A stretch of DNA of 64,000 nucleotides from Oerskovia jenensis (GTDB lineage: Bacteria; Actinomycetota; Actinomycetes; Actinomycetales; Cellulomonadaceae), in the NCBI RefSeq assembly GCF_016907235.1, contig NZ_JAFBBO010000001.1, positions 2,542,001-2,606,000 on the forward strand, in the 5' to 3' direction. The position numbers and the translations under genes were made by a program. Of the stretch, positions 9,432 to 17,436 are shown piece after piece. Position 1 is the stretch's first letter. Every line of letters begins with the position of its first letter. The notes beneath the pieces were generated by a model. The model ran no database searches and was not told where the DNA came from. It saw only the letters and a program-made list of their open reading frames with translations.

Positions 9432-9971
9432 ATGGCTGGTGAAACCGTCATCACGGTGGTCGGAAACCTGACCGGGGACCCGGAGCTTCGCTTCACCCCT
9501 GCAGGGGCTGCCGTCGCCAACTTCACCGTGGCGTCCACGCCGCGCACCTTCGACAAGAACGCCAACGAGTGGAAGGACGGCGACACGCTGTTCATGCGCT
9601 GCTCGATCTGGCGCGAGGCCGCGGAGAACGTCGCCGAGTCCTTGACCAAGGGCATGCGCGTGATTGTTCAGGGCCGACTGGTCCAGCGTTCGTACGAGAC
9701 CCGCGAGGGGGAGAAGCGCACGGTCGTCGAGCTGCAGGTGGAGGAGATCGGTCCTTCCCTGAAGTACGCCTCCGCGAAGGTCACCCGGGCCCAGCGCACG
9801 GGTGGCGGCAACTTCGGTGGTGGCGGCGGCGGTTTCGGCGGCGGCGGCGCTTCGAGCGGCGGTGGTTTCAGTGCTTCCGGCGGTGGCCAGCAGAACAACG
9901 ACGACCCGTGGGCCACGGCTGGCCCGGCGTCGTCGGGTGGATCCTCGTTCTCGGACGAGCCCCCCTTCTAG
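9432..9971 (+). CDS. ssb: Single-stranded DNA-binding protein
   Basis: This 179-residue protein coats single-stranded DNA in replication and repair. The OB fold spans residues 1-110 ([19 protein letters not shown], then [18 protein letters not shown]). A Gly/Ser-rich linker, about 119-160, is encoded by GGTGGCGGC repeats. It ends in the acidic SDEPPF tip that recruits partner proteins. A GAGGAGC site precedes the ATG. Its place between rpsF and rpsR is the usual one, and dnaB lies nearby. Confidence 0.98.
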   Translation: MAGETVITVVGNLTGDPELRFTPAGAAVANFTVASTPRTFDKNANEWKDGDTLFMRCSIWREAAENVAESLTKGMRVIVQGRLVQRSYETREGEKRTVVELQVEEIGPSLKYASAKVTRAQRTGGGNFGGGGGGFGGGGASSGGGFSASGGGQQNNDDPWATAGPASSGGSSFSDEPPF

Positions 9972-10068
9972 TCACCGCTCACCCCAGACAAACCCTTCCC
10001 GGCAGGGCAGGTGCCCGACGACGGCACCCACCCCGGCCGGGGATAGCACCTTGTGAAGGAGCAACACC

Positions 10069-10305
10069 ATGGCGAAGCCAGTGGTGCGCAAGCCCAAGAA
10101 GAAGTCCAACCCCCTGAAGTCGGCGAAGATCGAGTCGGTCGACTACAAGGACACGACCCTGCTGCGGAAGTTCATCTCCGACCGCGGGAAGATCCGTGCC
10201 CGTCGCGTGACCGGCGTCTCCGTCCAGGAGCAGCGTCAGATCGCACGTGCCGTCAAGAACGCTCGCGAGATGGCGCTCCTGCCGTACTCGTCGTCCGCAC
10301 GCTGA
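10069..10305 (+). CDS. rpsR: 30S ribosomal protein S18
   Basis: A 78-residue basic protein with the S18 core [17 protein letters not shown] and a run of Arg residues that binds 16S rRNA beside S6. The N-terminus contains [11 protein letters not shown] and no Cys pair, so it is the zinc-free form. The ATG has GAAGGAG. It is followed 17 nt later by rplI. Confidence 0.97.
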   Translation: MAKPVVRKPKKKSNPLKSAKIESVDYKDTTLLRKFISDRGKIRARRVTGVSVQEQRQIARAVKNAREMALLPYSSSAR

Positions 10306-10322
10306 TCGAGAGGGGATAGAAC

Positions 10323-10772
10323 ATGGCAAAGCTCATTCTGACCCACGAGGTCACCGGCCTGGGCGAGCCCGGCGACGTGGTCGAGGTCAAGGACGGGTAC
10401 GCCCGTAACTTCCTCGTGCCCCGTGGCCTGGCGACCGGATGGTCCAAGGGCGCCGAGTCGCAGATCTCTGCGATTCGCAAGGCTCGTAAGGCTCGCGAGA
10501 TCGCGACGCTCGACGAGGCCAAGGCGACGCGCGACTCGCTGCAGTCGAAGCCTGTCGTCGTGCAGGCCAAGGCGGGCCAGGGCGGCCGTCTGTTCGGTGC
10601 GGTCACCACCGGTGACATCGCCGAGGCCGTCAAGGCCGCCGGCGGCCCGTCCGTCGACAAGCGCAAGATCGAGATCGGCCAGCCGATCAAGTCGACCGGT
10701 TCGTACACGGTCACCATCCGCCTGCACGCCGAGGTCTCGGCGAACATCGCGGTCAACGTGGTGGCTGCCTGA
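10323..10772 (+). CDS. rplI: 50S ribosomal protein L9
   Basis: A 149-residue protein with the L9 N-terminal signature ([20 protein letters not shown], residues 11-30), a long connecting helix (about 40-75) and a C-terminal RNA-binding domain containing [10 protein letters not shown]9 binds 23S rRNA near the L1 stalk and helps keep the reading frame. It is the last gene of the operon and ends before a strong terminator. Confidence 0.98.
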   Translation: MAKLILTHEVTGLGEPGDVVEVKDGYARNFLVPRGLATGWSKGAESQISAIRKARKAREIATLDEAKATRDSLQSKPVVVQAKAGQGGRLFGAVTTGDIAEAVKAAGGPSVDKRKIEIGQPIKSTGSYTVTIRLHAEVSANIAVNVVAA

Positions 10773-10822
10773 TCGACTGATCGCCCCTGTCCCGTGAGGG
10801 ATGGATGGATCGGAGATCTCAC

Positions 10823-10864
10823 CCGACGGCCCGGTCCCCTCTGCGGAGGGGGCCGGGCCGTCGG
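10823..10864 (+). terminator. Terminator of the rpsF-rplI operon
   Basis: A 19-bp stem with one G-T wobble (10823-10841 with 10846-10864) and a TGCG loop lies 50 nt after rplI. The outer arm contains CCGACGGC, like the other GACGGC-type stems in the window. Confidence 0.85.
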
Positions 10865-10882
10865 CGTTCCCCCTGAACCGTG

Positions 10883-10924
10883 TGTCAGAACGAGCGTGAC
10901 CTCTGGCCCTCGCTCGTTCTGACA
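10883..10924. repeat. TGTCAGAAC palindrome, copy 1
   Basis: A perfect 14-bp inverted repeat (TGTCAGAACGAGCG, 10883-10896 with 10911-10924) with a 14-nt loop, between the convergent rplI and MATE genes. Related copies lie at 46843, 47843 and 62690. Here it could act as the MATE gene's terminator. Confidence 0.85.
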
Positions 10925-10937
10925 GGTCCGGGTCCGG

Positions 10938-12461
10938 TCAGGCTCCCGTGACCATCCACCGGTCGCCGCGCGCACGGAGCCCCGTGGTCAGGGCGCGCGC
11001 CGCCATGAAGACCCCCGCGAAGGCCGCCCACAACCACGCGAGCCCAGCGGCGCCGTCGGGCGCGAGAGCGCGGACCGCGAGGGCCACCGGGACGTACACG
11101 ACGAACGTGACCATGCCCGCCCACGCGAGGTAGCGGCCGTCCCCGGCGCCGATCAGCACGCCGTCGAGGACGAACACCCACCCCGCCATGGGCAGCAGCA
11201 GCCCGCACACGGCCATGCCGAGCGCGACGGCGGCGCGGACGTCGGGGTCGGACGTGAAGAGCAGCGCGAACCACCAGCCGCCCGCGGCCATGACGAGGCC
11301 CAGCAGCGCGCCCGCGCCGACGCCCCACTGCAGCGTGCGACGCAGGACCGAGCGCACGTGCGACCGGTCTCCCGCGCCCAGGCCGTGGCCCACGAGGGCC
11401 TGCGCGGCGATCGCGAGGGCGTCGAGCGCGAACGCCGCGAGCCCCCACACCGACGCGACCACCTGGTAGCCCGCGAGCGTGACCTCGCCCAGGCCCGTCG
11501 CGACGAAGACCGTCAGGAGGATCGCGAGGCGCAGCGAGAGCGTGCGGACGAGCAGCGGCGCGCCCGCGCGCGCGTTGGACCAGATGCCGCCCGCGGCGGG
11601 GCGCAGCGACGCGCCCTCGCGCCGGGCACCACGCACGACGACGACGGCGAGCACCGCGCCCATGGTGAGCTGCGCGACGGCCGTCCCGATGCCCGAGCCC
11701 GCGATGCCCAGGCCCACGCCGTACACGAGGACCACGTTGAGGACCGCGTTGAACGTCGCGCCGCCCGCGGCGACGTAGAGGGGCGTGCGGGTGTCCTGCA
11801 GGCCGCGCAGCACGCCCGTGGACGCCAGGACGACGAGCATGCCCGGCAGGCCCAGGCCGGACCATCGCAGGTACACCAGCGCGTGCTCGGCGACCTCGCC
11901 CGTGCCGCCCATCGCGCCGATCGCCCAGCCGCCCCCGATCCACAGGGTCGCCGCGAGCACCAGGCCCAGGCCCAGCGCGAGCCACATGCCGTCGATCCCC
12001 GACTGGAGCGCCTCGCGCCGGTGGCCCGCGCCGATGCGCCGGGCCACGGCCGCGGTGGTCGCGTAGGCGAGGAAGACGCACAGGCCCACGAGGGTCAGCA
12101 GGACCGTGGAGGCCAGGGAGAGCCCGGCGAGCTCTGCGGTCCCCAGATGCCCGACGACGGCGCTGTCCACGAGCACGAAGATCGGCTCCGCGACGAGCGC
12201 GCCCAGGGCGGGGACCGCGAGAGCGAGGATCTGCCTGTCGATGAGCCGACGGCTGGGGGGCCCGTCCGCTGTGGACGGCCCGTCCCCTGTGGACGACGAC
12301 GGGCCGTGCGGGGTGCCCTCGGTGGACGGGGAGCGGTCCTCGGATGAACGGGGTGAACGACCGGCGTCGGAGCGCTGACCTGGGGCTGGCTGGCGTGCGT
12401 GCGGCGTGTCGCCGGAATTTCTTTCGTCCACACCCCCGAGCCTAGTGAACAGGCTGCTCAT
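10938..12461 (-). CDS. MATE-family multidrug/Na+ exporter (DinF-like)
   Basis: This is a 507-residue membrane protein. After a polar, disordered N-terminus of ~70 residues, twelve hydrophobic segments begin with the MATE signature LALAVPALGALVAEP and VDSAVVGHLGTAELAG, typical of the DinF branch. It would export organic cations or drugs using an ion gradient. No clear ribosome site precedes the ATG at 12461; a GTG at 12431 after a GGGGG run is an alternative start. Two DnaA-box-like 9-mers (12270, 12288) fall inside its 5' coding part. A PDGAAG stretch near 11050 is encoded by the GGCGCCGTCGGGC repeat. Confidence 0.88.
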   Translation of the reverse strand: MSSLFTRLGGVDERNSGDTPHARQPAPGQRSDAGRSPRSSEDRSPSTEGTPHGPSSSTGDGPSTADGPPSRRLIDRQILALAVPALGALVAEPIFVLVDSAVVGHLGTAELAGLSLASTVLLTLVGLCVFLAYATTAAVARRIGAGHRREALQSGIDGMWLALGLGLVLAATLWIGGGWAIGAMGGTGEVAEHALVYLRWSGLGLPGMLVVLASTGVLRGLQDTRTPLYVAAGGATFNAVLNVVLVYGVGLGIAGSGIGTAVAQLTMGAVLAVVVVRGARREGASLRPAAGGIWSNARAGAPLLVRTLSLRLAILLTVFVATGLGEVTLAGYQVVASVWGLAAFALDALAIAAQALVGHGLGAGDRSHVRSVLRRTLQWGVGAGALLGLVMAAGGWWFALLFTSDPDVRAAVALGMAVCGLLLPMAGWVFVLDGVLIGAGDGRYLAWAGMVTFVVYVPVALAVRALAPDGAAGLAWLWAAFAGVFMAARALTTGLRARGDRWMVTGA

Positions 12462-12566
12462 GGGCGTGTACAGGGGACAACTCGTCACTTGTCCACATGG
12501 TTGTCCACATGCCTGTGAACAGGCTGACGGGGTCTGTCCACAGGCTGTCCACACCTCTGTGAACAG
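12270..12566. promoter_or_regulatory. Cluster of DnaA-box-like 9-mers upstream of dnaB
   Basis: Two perfect TTGTCCACA boxes (12489-12497, 12501-12509) match the preferred DnaA box of high-GC actinobacteria. Near-matches are CTGTCCACA at 12534 and 12545, TCGTCCACA at 12424, CTGTTCACA on the minus strand at 12514 and 12558, and TCGTCCACA/CCGTCCACA on the minus strand at 12288 and 12270. Nine sites in 300 nt straddle the MATE start and stop about 190 nt before dnaB. No dnaA or dnaN is nearby, so this is probably not oriC itself; a DnaA-titrating or dnaB-regulating site is inferred. Confidence 0.7.
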
Positions 12567-12759
12567 GGTCGTTTGCGGGGGATGGAAGCGCGATCTACTG
12601 TCGCTGAGTCGTGCATGCTCGGGCCTACGGACGGTCGACGGTGCAGCACCACACGACACCCCTCGACGACGCGGGCTCAAGACGTGTCGGTGGGCCGGAG
12701 TAGAACAGATGTGCGACGCAGGACGATACCCGGCCATGCCGGGGGAGTGAGGGGCCCGC

Positions 12760-15417
12760 ATGTCGATCGACGAGCTCGAGTCGAGCTTCGGACCACCCGC
12801 AGGCAGCGGCGGTCCCGGGTTCGACCGCACCCCGCCGCAGGACATCGCGGCCGAGCAGAGCGTCCTCGGCGGCATGCTCCTGTCCAAGGACGCCATCGCG
12901 GACGTGATCGAGCAGATCCGCGGCACCGACTTCTACAAGCCGGCGCACGAGTCGATCTACGACGTCGTCATCGACCTCTACGGACGAGGTGAGCCCGCCG
13001 ACGCCATCACGGTCGTCGCCGAGCTGACGCGCCGCGGCGAGCTGGGCCGGATCGGCGGCGCGCCCTACATCCACGACCTCATGGCCATGGTCCCCACTGC
13101 GGCCAACGCGGGCTACTACGCCCGCATCGTGCGCGAGCGGGCCGTGCTGCGCCGCCTCGTCGAGGCCGGGACCCGGATCGTGCAGCTCGGCTACGCGACC
13201 GACGGCGGCGACGTCGACGACGTCGTGAACAACGCGCAGGCCGAGGTCTACGCCGTGACCGAGCGACGCACCGCCGAGGACTACATCGTCCTGGGCGAGG
13301 TCATCGGCGGGACGGTCGACGAGATCGAGGCCGCGGGTCACCGCGGGGAGGGCATGGTGGGCGTCCCGACGGGGTTCGCCGACCTCGACCGGCTGACCAA
13401 CGGGCTGCACCCCGGGCAGATGATCGTGATCGCGGCACGCCCGGCCATCGGGAAGTCGACGCTGGGAATCGACATAGTAAGGAGTGCTTCCATAAAGCAC
13501 AACATGACGTCCGTCGTGTTCTCGCTCGAGATGAGCCGCAACGAGATCACGATGCGTCTGTTGGCTGCCGAGGCGCGCATCCACCTGCAGAAGATGCGCA
13601 ACGGCTCCATGGGGGAGGACGACTGGCAGAAGCTCGCAGGCACCATGGGCAAGATCTCCGAGGCGCCGCTCTTCATCGACGACTCGCCCAACATGTCGCT
13701 CATGGAGATCCGCGCCAAGTGCCGCCGGCTCAAGCAGAAGCACGACCTCAAGCTCGTCGTGATCGACTACCTCCAGCTCATGACGTCGGGCAAGCGCGTC
13801 GAGTCCCGCCAGCAGGAGGTCTCCGAGTTCTCCCGTGCGCTCAAGCTCCTCGCGAAGGAGCTCGAGGTGCCGGTCATCGCGATCTCTCAGCTGAACCGTG
13901 GCGCCGAGCAGCGTACGGACAAGAAGCCCGCTATGTCGGATTTGCGTGAGTCGGGCTGCCTCACAGAGGACACCAGGATCCTGCGAGCGGACACGGGCGC
14001 TGAGACCACGATGGGCGAGCTCTACGCGCTCGGTGCCAAGGACGTCCCCGTGTGGGCGCTCAACGAACGCCTCCAGTATGTGCGCCGCCACCTCACGCAC
14101 GTGTTCCCCACCGGGACGCGCGAGACGTTCCGCCTCAAGCTGGCCTCCGGCAAGGAGATCAGCGCGACCGCGAACCACCCGTTCCTCACGTACGAGGGCT
14201 GGACGCCGCTCGGCGAGCTGCAGGTGGGCTCGCGCCTCGGCGTGCCCCGCCACGTCCCCGGACCGGAGCAGAGCGTCGCGTGGGACGACCGCAAGGTCGT
14301 CATGCTCGCCCACATGCTGGGCGACGGCTCGTTCGTCAAGCGCCAACCCATCTGCTACGCGTCGATCGACGAGAAGAACCTCGCGGTCGTCTCGGAGGCC
14401 GCGGGTGCCTTCGGCATCACCCCGATCCGCGACGAGTACGCGGTCGCCCGCTGCACCACACTGCGGCTCCCGGCTCCCTACCGACTGGCCCGCGGCAAGC
14501 GGAACCCCGTCGCCGAGTGGCTCGACGACCTGGGTCTCTTCGGGGCGCGGAGCCACGAGAAGTTCGTGCCCTCGACCGTGTTCCACCTGCCCAAGGAGCA
14601 GATCGCGCTCTTCATCCGGCACATCTGGGCGACCGACGGCTCGGTGACCGTCAACGCCAACGGCCGCAGCGGCCGCATCTACTACGCCTCGACCTCACGA
14701 CAGCTCGTCGACGGACTGTCCCGCCTGCTGCTGCGCTTCGGCATCTCCACCCGCCTTCGCACGGCCACCCCCAAGGGCGCGTACCGGACCGGGTACACGC
14801 TCGACATCTCCGGCGTGGACGACCAGCGGCGTTTCCTCCAGGAGATCGGGGTGCACGGTGAGCGCGGGGCCGCCGCCGAGAGGCTCCTCGAGATCATCCG
14901 CGACACCCGCGCGAACACCAACGTCGACACCGTGCCGCGCCAGGTGTGGGACGACGTCCGAGTGCTCCTCGAGGAGCGCGGGATGTCGCACCGGAAGTTC
15001 GCCGAGGCCATGGGGACGCAGTTCTGCGGGAGCACCCTGTTCAAGCGCTCCCCGTCCCGGCAGCGGCTCGGGAAGATCGCGGAAGTCCTCGACAGCGAGG
15101 AGCTCGAGATCATGGCGGTCAACGACCTGCTGTGGGACGAGGTCGTCTCCATCACCCCCGAGGGTGAGAAGCCCGTCTACGACGCGACCGTGGTCGGCAC
15201 CCACAACTTCGTCGCCAACGGCATCGCCGTCCACAACAGCATCGAGCAGGACGCCGACATGGTCATCCTGCTCCACCGCGAGGACGCCTACGAGAAGGAG
15301 TCTCCGCGAGCCGGCGAGGCCGACCTGATCGTCGCCAAGCACCGTAACGGCCCGACCGACACCATCACGGTGGCGTTCCAGGGGCACTACGCGCGGTTCG
15401 TGGACATGCAGGTCTGA
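12760..15417 (+). CDS. dnaB: Replicative DNA helicase DnaB precursor containing an intein
   Basis: The precursor is 885 residues. After splicing, the exteins (1-399 plus 827-885) give a 458-residue DnaB, the normal size. The N-terminal domain (about 25-130) binds primase, and the RecA-like ATPase domain has Walker A ARPAIGKST (226-234), Walker B LVVIDYLQLM and the C-terminal SIEQDADMVILLHR. The hexamer unwinds DNA at the fork. The intein sits within a conserved ATPase motif, so helicase activity should need splicing. Codons 236-245, just after the P-loop, are unusually AT-rich (ATA, GTA, AGG, ATA). Start ATG follows GTGAGGGG. Confidence 0.97.
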   Translation: MSIDELESSFGPPAGSGGPGFDRTPPQDIAAEQSVLGGMLLSKDAIADVIEQIRGTDFYKPAHESIYDVVIDLYGRGEPADAITVVAELTRRGELGRIGGAPYIHDLMAMVPTAANAGYYARIVRERAVLRRLVEAGTRIVQLGYATDGGDVDDVVNNAQAEVYAVTERRTAEDYIVLGEVIGGTVDEIEAAGHRGEGMVGVPTGFADLDRLTNGLHPGQMIVIAARPAIGKSTLGIDIVRSASIKHNMTSVVFSLEMSRNEITMRLLAAEARIHLQKMRNGSMGEDDWQKLAGTMGKISEAPLFIDDSPNMSLMEIRAKCRRLKQKHDLKLVVIDYLQLMTSGKRVESRQQEVSEFSRALKLLAKELEVPVIAISQLNRGAEQRTDKKPAMSDLRESGCLTEDTRILRADTGAETTMGELYALGAKDVPVWALNERLQYVRRHLTHVFPTGTRETFRLKLASGKEISATANHPFLTYEGWTPLGELQVGSRLGVPRHVPGPEQSVAWDDRKVVMLAHMLGDGSFVKRQPICYASIDEKNLAVVSEAAGAFGITPIRDEYAVARCTTLRLPAPYRLARGKRNPVAEWLDDLGLFGARSHEKFVPSTVFHLPKEQIALFIRHIWATDGSVTVNANGRSGRIYYASTSRQLVDGLSRLLLRFGISTRLRTATPKGAYRTGYTLDISGVDDQRRFLQEIGVHGERGAAAERLLEIIRDTRANTNVDTVPRQVWDDVRVLLEERGMSHRKFAEAMGTQFCGSTLFKRSPSRQRLGKIAEVLDSEELEIMAVNDLLWDEVVSITPEGEKPVYDATVVGTHNFVANGIAVHNSIEQDADMVILLHREDAYEKESPRAGEADLIVAKHRNGPTDTITVAFQGHYARFVDMQV
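13957..15237 (+). mobile_element. DnaB intein with LAGLIDADG homing endonuclease
   Basis: Residues 400-826 of the DnaB precursor (427 aa) form a class 1 intein. Cys400 follows SDLRESG and the C-terminus is VHN before Ser827 of SIEQDAD, the same site as the Synechocystis and Rhodothermus DnaB inteins. Block A is CLTEDTRILRADTG, block B contains TANH, block F is VYDATVVGTHNFVANG, and block G is IAVHN. The two endonuclease motifs MLAHMLGDGSF and FIRHIWATDGS keep their acidic residues, so the homing enzyme looks intact. GC content and codon use resemble the host gene, suggesting long residence. Confidence 0.95.
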
Positions 15418-15510
15418 TTCGATCCTGTGTGGTTCCGGCCTCGCTATGGGGTGCGTGTGAGCCCTGGAAGGCGTGGACGACCCGGTTTCACGTCGTCGAC
15501 GCTGTGGCGC

Positions 15511-16005
15511 ATGACCACTCCACCTGTGGATGCCGTCCGTTCCCCGCTCGACCTCTGGACGTCCCTCGTCCTGAGCGTCGAGGAGGACACCTGCGAGGTC
15601 TGGAAGGACGGTGTGGTCAGCCGGGTCCGGTTCGCACCGATCTTTCCCGGGCCGCGGGTCGAGCGGGTGTCCCCTGGCCATCTGGTCGCGATCGCCCCCG
15701 GGTCCGACGGCGCCGGTGTCGTCGTGTGGAGGTGGTACGACGCGGTCGTCCTGGGACCGACCGGCGACGACTCGGTGCGCTTGTGGGAGCCGGCGCACGG
15801 TGAGGTCGTCGCTCGAGGGCGGGTCGGCTACCAGGCGCAGGACCCGGGGTCGCGAGCGTGGGCGTCGGCCGGTCTTCCGGGGGCGGACTGGTGGGTCGCC
15901 GGTCCTGCCGGTGCCCCCGCTCCCGGGATCGTCGACCTGGACGAGGTCGCACGGTTCTACACCGAGCACAGCCTCTGGGCAGCGGCTCTCGACGTGATTC
16001 CCTGA
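15511..16005 (+). CDS. Hypothetical protein, 164 aa
   Basis: No family recognised. The sequence is a soluble, mixed alpha/beta-looking protein with many Trp (LWTSLVL, VVVWRWYDAVV, RLWEPAHG, ADWWVAG) and an acidic tail. It lies 93 nt after dnaB on the same strand. The ATG at 15511 is used because residues upstream are Arg/Gly-rich and unlike protein, but no ribosome site is visible, so it may be leaderless. Frame use and codon bias support coding. Confidence 0.6.
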   Translation: MTTPPVDAVRSPLDLWTSLVLSVEEDTCEVWKDGVVSRVRFAPIFPGPRVERVSPGHLVAIAPGSDGAGVVVWRWYDAVVLGPTGDDSVRLWEPAHGEVVARGRVGYQAQDPGSRAWASAGLPGADWWVAGPAGAPAPGIVDLDEVARFYTEHSLWAAALDVIP

Positions 16006-16135
16006 CGACCACGTCCACGGACCAGCAGATGCGTGCCCGCGCACGGGTCGTGAGGCATCCGACGAACTGCTCGACGCCGCCACACCTCCGGTGGGGGGCC
16101 CGGCCCCCGGGGTGGATATCTGGCGACCGGGCTCG

Positions 16136-16828
16136 TCAGCCGACCGTGCCGAGCGCGCGGTACGCGAGGAGGAACCCCGCGGCAACGACGGCGGTGCCCG
16201 CCGTGGTCAACGCCACCTGCAGGGTGCCGCGGAGCGCACGCCCGAGCATGACGGCGAGCAGGACGAGCGACACGAGCCCGATCGCGACCCAGTAGCCTGC
16301 TCCCGTCGTCTCCACGACGGTCGTCAGCCCGTACACCGACTCGCCGAGCCCGATCCCCGCGAGCAGCGCTGTGCCCAGGGCGGCGCGCACGCCCGTCTCG
16401 CGCAGCCACGCCGCTCCGACACCGACGAACGGACCGACGAGCAGGCCGACGACCTCGAACAGCGTGGGGTCGTAGACGTACCCGCGGACGTCGGAGGCGA
16501 CCGTGTAGCCGAGGACGAGGAGCACGAAGCTCGCGGCTCCGAGCACGGCGGCGTGCCACGTCCGGGCCCGTGGGTCGCGCGCCGCCCAGGCGACGAGGAG
16601 CGCCGTGAGCAGGGTCCAGCCGCTCGCGGAGTTCGCGAAGGGAGCTGCGGCGTCGGGCAGGAAGCCCTGGGCGAAGGACGTGAGCCCGCCGAGCAGGAAG
16701 CTTGCCGCGAGCACGACGGCGCCGCGCGACCAGGGCTGTCCGCTGGGCGCCGTCGTCCTGCCGGGGCGGGACGGTGCGACGGGCGAACGGTCGTCGAGAG
16801 GGTCGTGGAGCGAGGTCGAGTCGGGCAC
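16136..16828 (-). CDS. DUF6518-like membrane protein
   Basis: A 230-residue protein with a polar N-terminus of 35 residues and about seven hydrophobic helices. The segment GGLTSFAQGFLPDAAAPFANSA-like region at residues 46-68 (Asn-Ser-Ala-Ser-Gly-Trp) is characteristic of small actinobacterial DUF6518 membrane proteins. Function is unknown. It is a single gene; no operon partner is close. Confidence 0.65.
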   Translation of the reverse strand: MPDSTSLHDPLDDRSPVAPSRPGRTTAPSGQPWSRGAVVLAASFLLGGLTSFAQGFLPDAAAPFANSASGWTLLTALLVAWAARDPRARTWHAAVLGAASFVLLVLGYTVASDVRGYVYDPTLFEVVGLLVGPFVGVGAAWLRETGVRAALGTALLAGIGLGESVYGLTTVVETTGAGYWVAIGLVSLVLLAVMLGRALRGTLQVALTTAGTAVVAAGFLLAYRALGTVG

Positions 16829-16997
16829 ACCCCGACGCTAGGCACGCGCTCGCGTCCGGGCGTCCCCCCGTCGTCGGACGCCAGGGCGACGGGGTCCTCC
16901 CGTGGCAGGACGACCGAGCCCGAGGAGCCCGCCGCCATCTGCGACGCGCCGAAGAGCGGGGTCGCGGGCCGGCGGCAGCGCTCGGATCGGCAGGTCG

Positions 16998-17363
16998 TCA
17001 GGCCTGCTCGACGCGCAGCGTGGTGGCCCGCGCCCTGGGGGCCGTGATGTGGTCGACGGCCGAGCCGTTGCCGTACTTGGCGCGGTAGGCGGAGTCGATG
17101 GCGTCGTCGTGGCCGTCGTCGCGGACGAAGGTCACGTCGGCGCGGACTCCGCCGGAGTCGATCTGGCCGGTACGGGTGCGCTGCACGCCGCGGTACCAGG
17201 CGCCGTCGACGCCGCGCACGGAGCGGATGTACAGATGGCCGTCGACGACGACGTGCCACACGATGCGGGGGGTACGCAGCGTCCCGTCGGGGCGGTGCGC
17301 GGCGACGCGCAGCTCGCCGTCGGCGTCGATGGCCGCCAGGTCTGCGGAGCTCCAGTCGCTCAT
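16998..17363 (-). CDS. DUF2255-family protein
   Basis: A 121-residue soluble protein. The pattern LAAIDADGELRVAAHRPDG at the start, YIRSVRGVDGAWYRG in the middle and AYRAKYG near the end is that of DUF2255, a small family with a split-barrel-like fold often found next to oxidoreductases. The ATG at 17363 has AAGGAGAAG; the frame stays open for another 159 codons but overlaps the ADH gene and is rejected. It lies 73 nt downstream of the ADH gene, probably in the same operon. Confidence 0.78.
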   Translation of the reverse strand: MSDWSSADLAAIDADGELRVAAHRPDGTLRTPRIVWHVVVDGHLYIRSVRGVDGAWYRGVQRTRTGQIDSGGVRADVTFVRDDGHDDAIDSAYRAKYGNGSAVDHITAPRARATTLRVEQA

Positions 17364-17436
17364 GGTGCTTCTCCTTCGTGGTCGGGGACACAGACGGGGG
17401 AGAGGGTGGGCGCCGGGGCGCCCACCCCCCCGAGGT

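Noticed and set aside
9793-9882. GGTGGCGGC repeat tract
   Set aside because: It encodes the normal glycine-rich linker of SSB.
12489-12553. Chromosomal origin oriC
   Set aside because: DnaA-box-like sites are present, but no dnaA, dnaN or AT-rich unwinding region adjoins them, so a secondary DnaA-binding site is more likely.
12462-12926. N-terminal extension of the MATE gene by about 155 codons
   Set aside because: It would run through the DnaA-box cluster and the dnaB 5' end and has no protein-like features.
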